The translations under genes were made by a program, and so were the position numbers. Positions 33,908-42,012 of a DNA stretch of 50,365 nt are shown here, in pieces. The notes beneath the pieces are model-generated. The model was given only the letters and a program-made list of their open reading frames with translations. It searched no databases and had not been told where the DNA came from. The stretch lies in NCBI GenBank assembly GCA_016719055.1, contig JADKAW010000045.1:1-50365 (forward strand), read 5' to 3'. Positions within the stretch are counted from its first letter, which is position 1, and every line of letters begins with the position of its first letter. Origin of the DNA: Candidatus Rhodoferax mariagerensis. Lineage in GTDB: Bacteria; Pseudomonadota; Gammaproteobacteria; Burkholderiales; Burkholderiaceae_C.

Positions 33908-34441
33908 GTGAATGTGATTGGCTTTTCCGGGTTTTCGGGTGCTGGCAAGACCACGCTGGTTGAGCGCTTGATTGGCCAGTTGCGTCGCACCGGCCTGCGT
34001 GTGTCGGTGGTCAAGCACGCCCGCCATGGTTTTGACATTGACCGGGCCGGCAAGGACACCTACCGCCACCGCGAGGCCGGCGCCTTTGAAGTGGTGGTGG
34101 CCTCCAACCAGCGGCTGGCGCTGATGCGTGAGTTTGAGCGCGACGCCGAACTGTCGGTACACTCCCTGATTGCAGAACTCTATGACGGCGTTGACTGGGT
34201 GCTGGTCGAGGGCTTTCGCGATTCAGACCTGCAAAAAATTGAGGTCTGGCGAGCCGAGAACGGCAAGTCCGCACGCTATATGGATGATGACTTTGTGACG
34301 GCTATTGCCACCGATTCGCCCGACCAACTGCCAGTGGCCACCGGTTTGCCGGTGCTTGACCTGAACAATCCTGACGCGATTGCCCAATGGTTGCTGTCCC
34401 AGAGTGAGCGTTTTGCCTACAACCCGGAGAACTACGCATGA
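33908..34441 (+). CDS. mobB: Molybdopterin-guanine dinucleotide biosynthesis adaptor MobB
   Basis: A 177-residue GTP-binding accessory protein for MGD cofactor synthesis. The P-loop GFSGAGKTTL lies at about residues 8-17, followed by VSVVKHARHGFDIDRAGKDTYRHREAGA, which is diagnostic of MobB, and VEGFRDSDLQKIEV. It starts with GTG at 33908 and overlaps moeA by ATGA. MobA is not in the window. Confidence 0.92.
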   Translation: MNVIGFSGFSGAGKTTLVERLIGQLRRTGLRVSVVKHARHGFDIDRAGKDTYRHREAGAFEVVVASNQRLALMREFERDAELSVHSLIAELYDGVDWVLVEGFRDSDLQKIEVWRAENGKSARYMDDDFVTAIATDSPDQLPVATGLPVLDLNNPDAIAQWLLSQSERFAYNPENYA

Positions 34442-35697
34442 GCACCGCAGTGCCGGCTTTCAAACCATTGCGGTCCATGGACGACGCGCTGGCCGAGTTA
34501 CTGGGCTACGCGCAAACCCTAAACACAACCGAGCAAGTGTCAACCTTTGACGCCGACGGCCGGGTACTGGCGCAAGACCTGGTGTCAGCCCTGCAGGTGC
34601 CGCCGCACGACAACAGCTCGATGGACGGCTATGCCGTGTGTTGCGCCGATCTGGCAGATGACGCGGCCCTGCCGGTGTCGCAGCGCATCCCGGCCGGCGC
34701 ATCAGGTTCGCCCCTGGTGCCGGGGTCGGTGGCGCGAATTTTTACCGGTGCGCCCATTCCAGCCGGGGCCGACGCGGTGGTGATGCAGGAAGACTGCATC
34801 GTGCTTGACGACGGCCGGGTCACTGTCGCCGTGCCCATCAAGCCGGGGCAGTGGATCAGGCGTGCCGGTGAAGATGTCACCCGGGGCGCTGTGGTGCTCT
34901 TAAAAGGAGAGCGTCTGACGCCCGCTACACTTGGGCTGGCAGCCAGTATTGGCATGAGTGCGCTGGCAGTGGCGCGCCGCCCCAAAGTGGCGCTGTTTTC
35001 TACCGGCGATGAACTGGTGATGCCTGGTGATGTGGTGCCCGAGCAGATGGCACCGGGGGCTATTTACAACTCCAACCGTTTTTTTCTCAAGGCCTTGCTG
35101 ACGCGTCTGGGTTGTGAAGTGACCGACTTCGGCATCGTGCCCGACCAGTTGGAGGCAACCCGGGCGTCTTTGCGCGCCGCAGCCTTGAGTCACGACCTGA
35201 TTTTGACCAGCGGTGGTGTGTCGGTGGGTGAAGAAGACCACATCAAGCCCGCCGTGCAGTCGCTGGGCACGCTGAATTTGTGGCACCTGTCGATGAAACC
35301 GGGCAAACCGTTTGCCTACGGCCGCATTGGGCCTGACAAGCTGATCGGGCAGGGCGCGGCGCACTTTATTGGACTGCCGGGCAACCCGGTGTCGAGCTTT
35401 GTGACGTTTTTGCTGCTGGTGCGGCCGTTTGTGCTCAAGCTGCAGGGTGCCACCCAATTTGCTACACCATCGATAGCGGCTAGCGCTGACTTCACCTGGG
35501 CTAGAGCCGATAAACGCCGAGAATTTTTGCGGGTGCGGCGCAATGCGGCGGGCGCGCTGGATTTGTTTCCCAACCAGAGTTCTGGCGTGCTGACCTCGGC
35601 GGTGTGGGGTGATGGCCTGGTGGATAACCCAGCGGGCCAAACCATCCAGCCGGGCGACGTGGTGCGTTTTATTCCCTTTGCCGAGGTGTTGTCTTGA
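34438..35697 (+). CDS. moeA: Molybdopterin molybdenumtransferase MoeA
   Basis: Inserts molybdate into adenylylated molybdopterin. The 419-residue protein shows PPHDNSSMDGYAV, RIFTGAPIPAGADAVVMQED, STGDELV, YNSNRFFLKALL, LTSGGVSVGEEDHIKP and GLPGNPVSSFVTF, all standard MoeA blocks. Near residues 342-360 the chain SIAASADFTWARADK is encoded by a copy of the dispersed repeat, at the junction to the C-terminal domain. It overlaps mobB and moaD by 4 bp each. Confidence 0.93.
   Translation: MSTAVPAFKPLRSMDDALAELLGYAQTLNTTEQVSTFDADGRVLAQDLVSALQVPPHDNSSMDGYAVCCADLADDAALPVSQRIPAGASGSPLVPGSVARIFTGAPIPAGADAVVMQEDCIVLDDGRVTVAVPIKPGQWIRRAGEDVTRGAVVLLKGERLTPATLGLAASIGMSALAVARRPKVALFSTGDELVMPGDVVPEQMAPGAIYNSNRFFLKALLTRLGCEVTDFGIVPDQLEATRASLRAAALSHDLILTSGGVSVGEEDHIKPAVQSLGTLNLWHLSMKPGKPFAYGRIGPDKLIGQGAAHFIGLPGNPVSSFVTFLLLVRPFVLKLQGATQFATPSIAASADFTWARADKRREFLRVRRNAAGALDLFPNQSSGVLTSAVWGDGLVDNPAGQTIQPGDVVRFIPFAEVLS
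35466..35515. repeat. Copy of the dispersed repeat inside moeA
   Basis: The blocks CGATAGCGGCTAGCGCTGA and CTGGGCTAGAGCCGATAAA match the intergenic copy at 30248-30318 closely. They are translated in frame in the linker before the MoeA C-terminal domain. Confidence 0.65.
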
Positions 35698-35945
35698 AAG
35701 TCACGGTCAAATATTTTGCCGGCATCCGCGAAGCGATTGGTTTGAGCGGCGAACTACGCGACACCGAGGCGTTGACCCTGGCGATGCTGCGCGATGAACT
35801 CATTGCGCTAGGCGATGTCTATGCTGACAGTCTGGCGCGCGGCAAGGCGGTGCGTCTGGCGCTGAACCAGGTTATGGTGGATGAAAGCGCAGTGCTGACT
35901 GACGGTGCAGAAGTCGCATTTTTCCCGCCGGTGACGGGTGGCTGA
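35694..35945 (+). CDS. moaD: Molybdopterin synthase small subunit MoaD
   Basis: An 83-residue ubiquitin-fold sulfur carrier. The C-terminal Gly-Gly (FFPPVTGG) is the thiocarboxylate site. The N-terminus KVTVKYFAGIREAIG is typical. It begins with TTG at 35694, overlapping the moeA stop, and precedes its partner moaE by 6 bp. Confidence 0.92.
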   Translation: MKVTVKYFAGIREAIGLSGELRDTEALTLAMLRDELIALGDVYADSLARGKAVRLALNQVMVDESAVLTDGAEVAFFPPVTGG

Positions 35946-35951
35946 GGCGAT

Positions 35952-36452
35952 ATGAGTACACCGCCGCGCGTCTCGATCCAGACCGACGACTTTGACCTGG
36001 CTATTGAGGTTGCCAGCTTGCGCGCCCAGGACGGCCGTGTCGGGGCGGTTTGCAGCTTTGTTGGCACCGTGCGTGACCGCAGCGTGGGCGAAGCCGCTAA
36101 AACTGCACCCGGCAGCATCCTGAGTATGGAACTTGAGCACTATCCTGGCATGACCGAGAAGTCAATTGAGGCCATGATCGACGCCGCGCATCAGCGTTTT
36201 GACATCATTGGCGCCCGCGTCATTCACCGGGTGGGTTTGTTGCAGCCGCTGGACCAGATTGTGATGGTGGCGGTCAGCTCTGCCCACCGGGGCGAGAGCT
36301 TTGCCGCCTGTGAGTTTTTGATGGATTACCTGAAAACCCAGGCCCCGTTCTGGAAAAAAGAGCAAACGCTCGAAGGAGCCCGCTGGGTTGATGCCCGGGT
36401 CAGCGACGATGCGGCGCTGGCCAAATGGGGGATTGCGGCTTCCAACGGGTAG
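35952..36452 (+). CDS. moaE: Molybdopterin synthase catalytic subunit MoaE
   Basis: A 166-residue subunit that converts precursor Z to molybdopterin with MoaD. It shows GAVCSFVGTVRD, LELEHYPGMTEKSIE-like MELEHYPGMTEKSIEAM, RVIHRVGLLQPLDQIVMVAV, SAHRGESFAACEFLMD and the catalytic lysine region PFWKKEQ. There is a short insertion GEAAKTAPGS in the loop after TVRD. It is the last gene of the cofactor operon before the accessory patch. Confidence 0.92.
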   Translation: MSTPPRVSIQTDDFDLAIEVASLRAQDGRVGAVCSFVGTVRDRSVGEAAKTAPGSILSMELEHYPGMTEKSIEAMIDAAHQRFDIIGARVIHRVGLLQPLDQIVMVAVSSAHRGESFAACEFLMDYLKTQAPFWKKEQTLEGARWVDARVSDDAALAKWGIAASNG

Positions 36453-36478
36453 ATATCTTCAATCGGGAGTCAAAAGCC

Positions 36479-36808
36479 ATGAACACCAAAGAACTCATCG
36501 ACCGCATTTTCAAAGAGCCAGGCATCAAATTTGAACTGACCGAGTTTGAAAACCTCGGCAAACCAATCCACGATATGACCACTTTGAATCTGACTTTGCC
36601 CAATTCCGTTCAACGCCACATTCAGGAGATGGCCGATATGGATGGCGTGCCGGTGTCTCAGTTCATCATCACGGCAGTGACTGAGAAAATTTCTGCACTG
36701 ACCACCGAGTCCTATTTGCGCAGCCGGGCCGAGCGCGCCAATCCAGCCGAATTCCAGGCGATTCTGGACAAAGTGCCGCAGCGCGCGCCCGTGCCGGGCG
36801 ATGAATAA
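36479..36808 (+). CDS. Ribbon-helix-helix (HicB/CopG-like) antitoxin-type protein
   Basis: A 109-residue protein. The middle TLNLTLPNSVQRHIQEMADMDGVPVSQFIITAVTEKIS is a ribbon-helix-helix DNA-binding domain, and the tail TTESYLRSRAERANPAEFQAILDKVP is the form seen in HicB-like antitoxins. The start at 36479 has CGGGAG upstream; an alternative Met (36575) would remove a 32-residue N-terminal extension. It overlaps the YhcG nuclease gene by 8 bp, so the two are translationally coupled, as toxin-antitoxin pairs often are. No function has been shown for this pairing as far as I know. Confidence 0.75.
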   Translation: MNTKELIDRIFKEPGIKFELTEFENLGKPIHDMTTLNLTLPNSVQRHIQEMADMDGVPVSQFIITAVTEKISALTTESYLRSRAERANPAEFQAILDKVPQRAPVPGDE

Positions 36809-37997
36809 AAAAGCCCCAGCCAGCCGACCCGCATCTGCCAAGGTGGCGGGCGAAGACGGCCTGAATTTTGCCGCCTTGGTGTCGGCGATCCAGCGCATTC
36901 ATGAGGAAAGCCATGCCGCAGTCAGCCGGGTGGTCAACACCACGCTGACGCTGCGCAACTGGATGATTGGGTACCACATCGTCGTCTTTGAACTCAAGGG
37001 CGTGGATCGGGCAAAGTATGGCGAGCGTTTGCTGCCAGCATTGGCAGATGAACTTACCAGGCTCAACATCAGCCGGTGTGATCGCCGGGAGCTTTTTCGC
37101 TATCAGCGGTTTTACCGGACCTATCCGCAATTTATGGAGACACTGTTGCCTCCATTGAGCGCGGGCCAGAAGCCGGCCTTCTTTTTCCAGTCAGTGACCG
37201 GACAATCGGATGACCTCGCTGGTTCGACAATTGTGGAGACACCGTCTCCACAATTGGCGTTGCCCGGAAAGAAGCTCCGGGAGAGTTTGTCGTTTAGCCA
37301 TTTTGTCGAGTTGATCGAGATCGACGACCCGCTCAAACGCGCCTTTTACGAGATCGAGTGCATTCGCGGCAACTGGTCGGTGCGTTCGCTTCAGCGCCAG
37401 ATTGCTACCTTGTATTTTGAGCGCTCCGGACTGTCTAAGGACAAGGAAAAGCTGGCGGAAATGGTGCACAAGGGCATTGAAGCCGCCGAGCCACAGCTTG
37501 CCATTCGCGACCCCTACATTTTTGAATTCCTGGGTCTGCGCGCCAAGGATGCCGTGGCCGAATCCGATCTGGAAGCGGCGCTGGTCGACAACCTGCGCGA
37601 GTTTTTGCTGGAGCTGGGCCACGGCTTCTGTCTGGAGGCGCAGCAAAAAAGCATTGTCATCGGCAAAACACGCGGTTTTGTGGACTTGGTTTTCTACCAC
37701 TGCATTCTCAAATGCCATGTGCTGGTGGAACTCAAGGTCGATGACTTCAAGCACGAACACCTGGGCCAGATCAATACCTACGTTACCTGGTATCGCCAGC
37801 ACATGATGATTGAGGGCGACAACCCGCCGGTCGGCCTGCTGCTGTGTACCGGCAAAGACCAGGCGCTGGTGCAATACGCCACCGCCAGCATCGACAACCG
37901 GCTGTTTGTCTCCAAATACGAGGTGGCGCTGCCCTCCAGGCAGGCGCTGGAGAAGTTTCTGCAGACACAGCGGCGGGAGTTGCTGGGCCATGAATGA
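36801..37997 (+). CDS. DUF1016/YhcG family PDDEXK nuclease
   Basis: A 398-residue protein with an N-terminal DUF1016 helical domain (VVNTTLTLRNWMIGYHIVVFE, RYGERLL-like KYGERLLPALADELT) and a C-terminal PDDEXK-type nuclease domain. The core is FVDLVFYHCILKCHVLVELKV (Asp followed by E-x-K), then GQINTYVTWYRQHM and GLLLCTGKD. The family's role is poorly known and is sometimes linked with restriction-modification or defence loci. The gene is intact and follows the RHH gene with an ATGAATAA overlap. Between it and clpB lie a repeat and a dead rhuM. Confidence 0.87.
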   Translation: MNKKAPASRPASAKVAGEDGLNFAALVSAIQRIHEESHAAVSRVVNTTLTLRNWMIGYHIVVFELKGVDRAKYGERLLPALADELTRLNISRCDRRELFRYQRFYRTYPQFMETLLPPLSAGQKPAFFFQSVTGQSDDLAGSTIVETPSPQLALPGKKLRESLSFSHFVELIEIDDPLKRAFYEIECIRGNWSVRSLQRQIATLYFERSGLSKDKEKLAEMVHKGIEAAEPQLAIRDPYIFEFLGLRAKDAVAESDLEAALVDNLREFLLELGHGFCLEAQQKSIVIGKTRGFVDLVFYHCILKCHVLVELKVDDFKHEHLGQINTYVTWYRQHMMIEGDNPPVGLLLCTGKDQALVQYATASIDNRLFVSKYEVALPSRQALEKFLQTQRRELLGHE

Positions 37998-38023
37998 ACC
38001 GCTGTGGCCACCAAACCTTGACC

Positions 38024-38104
38024 GCGCTGCACCTCTGATAGCTATGTTTAACATAGCTACTTGCGCAGATGAGATAAGGGCTACAGCCTGTTTTCTTATA
38101 TAAA
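38024..38104. repeat. Dispersed repeat, copy 7, with doubled end
   Basis: The blocks GATAGCTATG and CATAGCTACTTGCGCA, then AAGGGCTACAGCCTGTTTTC. The AGCTATG end occurs twice as a palindrome (ATAGCTATGTT / AACATAGCTA), making this copy longer than the rest. Confidence 0.75.
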
Positions 38105-38127
38105 AATGTAACTCGGGAGACCTGCCG

Positions 38128-38445
38128 ATGCCAGACAACCCAACCCTGCCTGCCACAGGTCAATTTCTGGTTTATCAGGCCGAGGATGGCCGCATCAAGA
38201 TTGATGTGCGCCTGACCAATGAAACCGTGTAGCTACCGCAACGTTTGTTGGCCGCGCTTTTTCAGAAAGGTGTGCGCACCATCAACGAGCACATTCGCAA
38301 CGTCTATGCTGAAGGGGAGTTGCTGCCGGAGGCAACCATCCGGAAATTCCGGATAGTTCAACCGGAGGGGGCGCGCCAAGTGGCGCGCGAGGTTGATTTT
38401 TACAACCTCGACATGATCATCTCGGTCGGTACACCAGCGCCGTGA
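38128..38445 (+). pseudogene. Remnant of a RhuM-family gene
   Basis: From ATG 38128 (with GGGAG upstream) the translation FLVYQAEDGRIKIDVRLTNETV matches the start of RhuM proteins. The conserved Trp codon after NETV is a TAG stop at 38230-38232 (one base from TGG). After the stop the same frame goes on as LLAALFQKGVRTINEHI, EGELLPEATIRKF and DFYNLDMIISVG, where RhuM would continue YRVKS. Here it ends after four unrelated residues. About one third of the usual length remains, so it is both interrupted and truncated. Confidence 0.8.
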
Positions 38446-38524
38446 GCAATTCGCCACCATCTAGCCTCGTCCCTTGAAAAGCCACCGCACGCCACAAGCT
38501 GCACAGCAACTTGGAGGATTTGTT

Positions 38525-41122
38525 ATGCGTATCGAAAAATTCACGACCAAATTTCAGGAAGCCCTGGCCGACGCACAATCGCTGGCGCTGGCCAACGACC
38601 ATGCCTACATTGAGCCGGCCCACCTGCTGGTGGCCATGCTCAAGCAGGACGACGGGCCCAAGGCGCTGCTGCAGCGCGCCGGGGTGAATGTGGGCGGGCT
38701 GTTGGCGGGGGCTGAGGCCGCCGTCAAAAAGCTGCCGCAGGTGACCGGGCAAGACCAGGTGCAAGGCGGCCCCGAGCTGGGCAAGCTGCTGCAGGCTACC
38801 GAAAAAGAGTCGATCAAACGCGGTGACCAGTTTGTCGCCAGTGAGCTGCTGTTGCTGGCCCTGGCGGACGCCAAAGGCGCATTGGGCGACCTGGCGCGTA
38901 ACCAGGGCCTGACACGCAAGAGTCTGGAGACCGCGATCAACGCCGTGCGTGGTGGTCAGAGCGTGGACAGTGCCAACGCCGAAGACCAGCGCGAGTCACT
39001 CAAAAAATACTGCCTGGATTTGACCGAGCGGGCCCGCATGGGCAAACTTGACCCGGTGATTGGCCGTGACGATGAAATCCGCCGGGCCATCCAGGTGCTG
39101 CAGCGCCGCACCAAAAACAACCCCGTTTTGATCGGTGAGCCGGGTGTGGGCAAAACCGCCATTGTGGAAGGCTTGGCACAGCGCATTGTGGCGGGCGAAG
39201 TGCCAGAGTCGCTCAAAGGCAAGCGGGTGCTGAGTCTGGACATGGCGTCGCTGCTGGCCGGCGCCAAGTTCCGCGGCGAATTTGAAGAGCGCCTGAAAAA
39301 TGTGCTGAAAGACCTGGCCAAGGACGAAGGCCAGACCATTGTGTTTATTGACGAACTGCACACCATGGTGGGTGCCGGCAAGGCCGAAGGTGCCATGGAC
39401 GCGGGCAACATGCTCAAACCCGCGCTGGCGCGGGGCGAGTTGCACTGCGTCGGTGCCACCACGCTGGACGAATACCGCAAGTACATTGAAAAAGACGCCG
39501 CGCTGGAGCGCCGTTTTCAAAAGATTCTGGTTGGAGAGCCCTCGGTGGAGGCCACCATTGCCATTCTGCGCGGCTTGAAAGAGCGTTACGAGAAACACCA
39601 CAACGTTGAAATCACCGATCCGGCCATTGTGGCCGCTGCTGAGCTGAGCCACCGTTACATTACCGACCGCTTTTTGCCCGACAAGGCGATTGACCTGATT
39701 GACGAGGCAGCCAGCAAGATCAAGATCGAGATGGACTCCAAGCCCGAGGTGATGGACAAGCTGGATCGCCGCCTGATCCAGTTACAGATCGAGCGCGAAG
39801 CCGTCAAAAAAGAAAAAGACGACGCCTCGCTCAAGCGTCTGGAGTTGATCACAGACGAAATCAAGTCGTTACAGAAGGAGATTGCCAATCTGGACGAAAT
39901 CTGGAAGATGGAAAAAGCCAGCGCCCAGGGCAGTGGTGACCTGCGGGAGCAAATCGACCAGCTCAAGTTCAAAATTGAAGAGCTCACCCGCAAGGGCGAT
40001 TTCAACAAGGTGGCCGAACTGCAATACGGCAAGCTGCCCGAACTCGAAAAACGCCTGAAAGAAGCCCAGCTCAAGGAATCCAGCCGTGCCGATGGCGCTG
40101 CACCACGACTGCTGCGGACACAGGTGGGTGCTGAAGAAATTGCCGAGGTGGTGAGCCGCGCCACAGGCATCCCTGTGAGCAAAATGATGCAAGGCGAGCG
40201 CGACAAGCTGCTGCAAATGGAAGACAAGCTGCACCACCGCGTGGTGGGCCAAGACGAGGCGATTGCCGCCGTGGCCAACGCCATTCGCCGCTCACGCTCG
40301 GGGCTGAGTGACCCGAATCGGCCCACGGGGTCCTTCCTGTTCCTGGGACCGACCGGTGTCGGCAAGACTGAGCTGTGCAAGGCGCTGGCGGGCTTTTTGT
40401 TTGATTCCGAAGACCACCTGATTCGCATCGACATGAGCGAGTTCATGGAAAAACACAGCGTGGCGCGCTTGATTGGTGCGCCCCCGGGCTATGTAGGTTA
40501 TGAAGAGGGCGGGCACCTGACCGAGGCGGTGCGGCGCAAACCCTATGCTGTGCTGCTGCTCGACGAGGTTGAAAAGGCGCATCCGGATGTGTTCAATGTG
40601 TTGCTGCAAGTGCTCGATGACGGCCGCTTGACCGATGGCCATGGCCGCACAGTCGATTTCAAGAACACCGTGATTGTGATGACCAGCAACATTGGTTCAC
40701 AAATGATCCAGAACATGCTCGGACAGGATTACGAGGACGTGAAGGATGCGGTCACGGCTGAGCTAAAGAACCACTTCAGGCCCGAGTTTCTGAACCGCAT
40801 TGACGAAACCGTGGTGTTCCATTCGCTGGATGCATCGCACATTGTCGAGATCGCCAAGATCCAGCTTGGGGTGCTGAAAGCGCGCCTGGCGCACATGGAG
40901 CTGGGGCTGGAGGTCAGCGACATCGCAGTGGCAGAACTGGCCAAAGTTGGCTTTGATCCGGTCTTTGGGGCCAGGCCGTTGAAGCGTGCCATTCAGCAGC
41001 GCCTGGAAAACCCGCTGTCCACGCTGTTGCTGCAAGGCAAGTTTGTGCCCAAAGACACCATTCGTGTCGATGTGGACACTATCCGGGCACCTGGTCAGTT
41101 TCACTTTACCCGGGCGGCTTGA
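38525..41122 (+). CDS. clpB: ATP-dependent disaggregase ClpB
   Basis: A hexameric AAA+ chaperone that rescues aggregated proteins together with DnaK. The start is taken at 38525 (MRIEKFTTKFQEALADAQ), which has GGAGG upstream, giving 865 residues. Order: Clp N domain, NBD1 with Walker A GEPGVGKTAIVEG and Walker B VFIDELHTMVGAG, the coiled-coil middle domain (about 410-530, rich in E/K/L), NBD2 with GPTGVGKTELCKAL, LLLDEVEKAHPDVFN and sensor 2 GARPLKRAIQQ. A CTTGAAA hexamer lies about 50 bp upstream, but no matching sigma-32 -10 was found. Confidence 0.95.
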   Translation: MRIEKFTTKFQEALADAQSLALANDHAYIEPAHLLVAMLKQDDGPKALLQRAGVNVGGLLAGAEAAVKKLPQVTGQDQVQGGPELGKLLQATEKESIKRGDQFVASELLLLALADAKGALGDLARNQGLTRKSLETAINAVRGGQSVDSANAEDQRESLKKYCLDLTERARMGKLDPVIGRDDEIRRAIQVLQRRTKNNPVLIGEPGVGKTAIVEGLAQRIVAGEVPESLKGKRVLSLDMASLLAGAKFRGEFEERLKNVLKDLAKDEGQTIVFIDELHTMVGAGKAEGAMDAGNMLKPALARGELHCVGATTLDEYRKYIEKDAALERRFQKILVGEPSVEATIAILRGLKERYEKHHNVEITDPAIVAAAELSHRYITDRFLPDKAIDLIDEAASKIKIEMDSKPEVMDKLDRRLIQLQIEREAVKKEKDDASLKRLELITDEIKSLQKEIANLDEIWKMEKASAQGSGDLREQIDQLKFKIEELTRKGDFNKVAELQYGKLPELEKRLKEAQLKESSRADGAAPRLLRTQVGAEEIAEVVSRATGIPVSKMMQGERDKLLQMEDKLHHRVVGQDEAIAAVANAIRRSRSGLSDPNRPTGSFLFLGPTGVGKTELCKALAGFLFDSEDHLIRIDMSEFMEKHSVARLIGAPPGYVGYEEGGHLTEAVRRKPYAVLLLDEVEKAHPDVFNVLLQVLDDGRLTDGHGRTVDFKNTVIVMTSNIGSQMIQNMLGQDYEDVKDAVTAELKNHFRPEFLNRIDETVVFHSLDASHIVEIAKIQLGVLKARLAHMELGLEVSDIAVAELAKVGFDPVFGARPLKRAIQQRLENPLSTLLLQGKFVPKDTIRVDVDTIRAPGQFHFTRAA

Positions 41123-41135
41123 GTTTTTACACGAA

Positions 41136-41192
41136 AAATTGGCTGCCAGCGCCTATAGAGAAAGCGCTGGCAGCTATTAATTTGATAGTTAT
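41136..41192. terminator. Repeat copy 8 forming an 11-bp hairpin after clpB
   Basis: Arms GCTGCCAGCGC (41142-41152) and GCGCTGGCAGC (41164-41174) pair perfectly around an 11-nt loop, followed by TATTAATTT. It is a member of the dispersed repeat family and probably acts as the clpB terminator. Confidence 0.7.
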
Positions 41193-41294
41193 TGAGCGTG
41201 TCGGTATGGCGGTGGCTGGTTAGTGCCGGCCGCTGGAATGTCCCTAAAATCAGGTGTTTCACAATCGGACCCTGGCAACACAGGCCCACGCGCC

Positions 41295-41987
41295 ATGACT
41301 ATGGAAGAAATCAGCTTCACCGATCTGATGGCCTCGTCCATCCATGACATGAAAAATTCGGTGAATGTGCAGGTCCATGCGTTGGAGCAGATTGCCAACG
41401 AGGCCCGCGACCGGGGTGACCTGCAAGCCTTCGAGAGCCTAGTGGTGGTGATTGCCCAAGCGCACCGCATGAATGCCAACTTGATCCAGTTACTGAGCCT
41501 GTACAAGTTCGGCAAGTCGATTTACCCGCTCGATATCGCCGAGCAGTCGGTGGCTGATGTCATTGAGGAAGCGTTGTTGCAAACCCGGTCGGTGGCGGAA
41601 TTCAAAGGGATTGGGGTTGAGGTCAGTTGTGAGCCGCATTGTTATTGGTACTTTGACCGTGACCTGATTGCCGGGGTGCTGCTCAACGCCCTTAACAAAG
41701 CACTCAACTACACCCTGGACAAGATCCGGGTTGTCGGTGAAGTGACTGACGGGCTGCTGATACTGCGGGTGGAGGACAACGGGCCAGGTTATCCGGGCCA
41801 CATGCTGTTCAGTGACACGGGCACCTTGAACAAAGGCGTAAATTTTTTCAGTGGCAGCACCGGCCTGGGTTTTTATTTTTCGTCGCAGGTGGCCCGGCTG
41901 CATCAAAACCAGGGTCGAAGTGGCTCGCTGACCATCAAAAATGGGGGCGCCTACGGCGGCGGCTGTTTTGTGCTCAGCCTGCCCTGA
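41295..41987 (+). CDS. Soluble sensor histidine kinase
   Basis: A kinase of about 230 residues with no transmembrane segment and no recognisable sensor domain. The phospho-acceptor His lies in SSIHDMKNSVNV, very near the N-terminus (about residue 17). The ATPase domain has the N box in LLNALNKALNY, G1 VEDNGPGYPG, and G2 GSTGLGFYFSSQVARLH. Start choice is uncertain: ATG 41295, or an in-frame GTG/ATG at 41223/41238. It is followed 25 bp later by a response regulator, so the pair forms a two-component system; signal input may come from a partner protein. Confidence 0.82.
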   Translation: MTMEEISFTDLMASSIHDMKNSVNVQVHALEQIANEARDRGDLQAFESLVVVIAQAHRMNANLIQLLSLYKFGKSIYPLDIAEQSVADVIEEALLQTRSVAEFKGIGVEVSCEPHCYWYFDRDLIAGVLLNALNKALNYTLDKIRVVGEVTDGLLILRVEDNGPGYPGHMLFSDTGTLNKGVNFFSGSTGLGFYFSSQVARLHQNQGRSGSLTIKNGGAYGGGCFVLSLP

Positions 41988-42012
41988 GACCTGGCTGCCC
42001 TCAAAGACAACC

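Noticed and set aside
38465..38525. Sigma-32 promoter for clpB (CTTGAAA seen)
   Set aside because: No CCCCAT-like -10 at the right distance.
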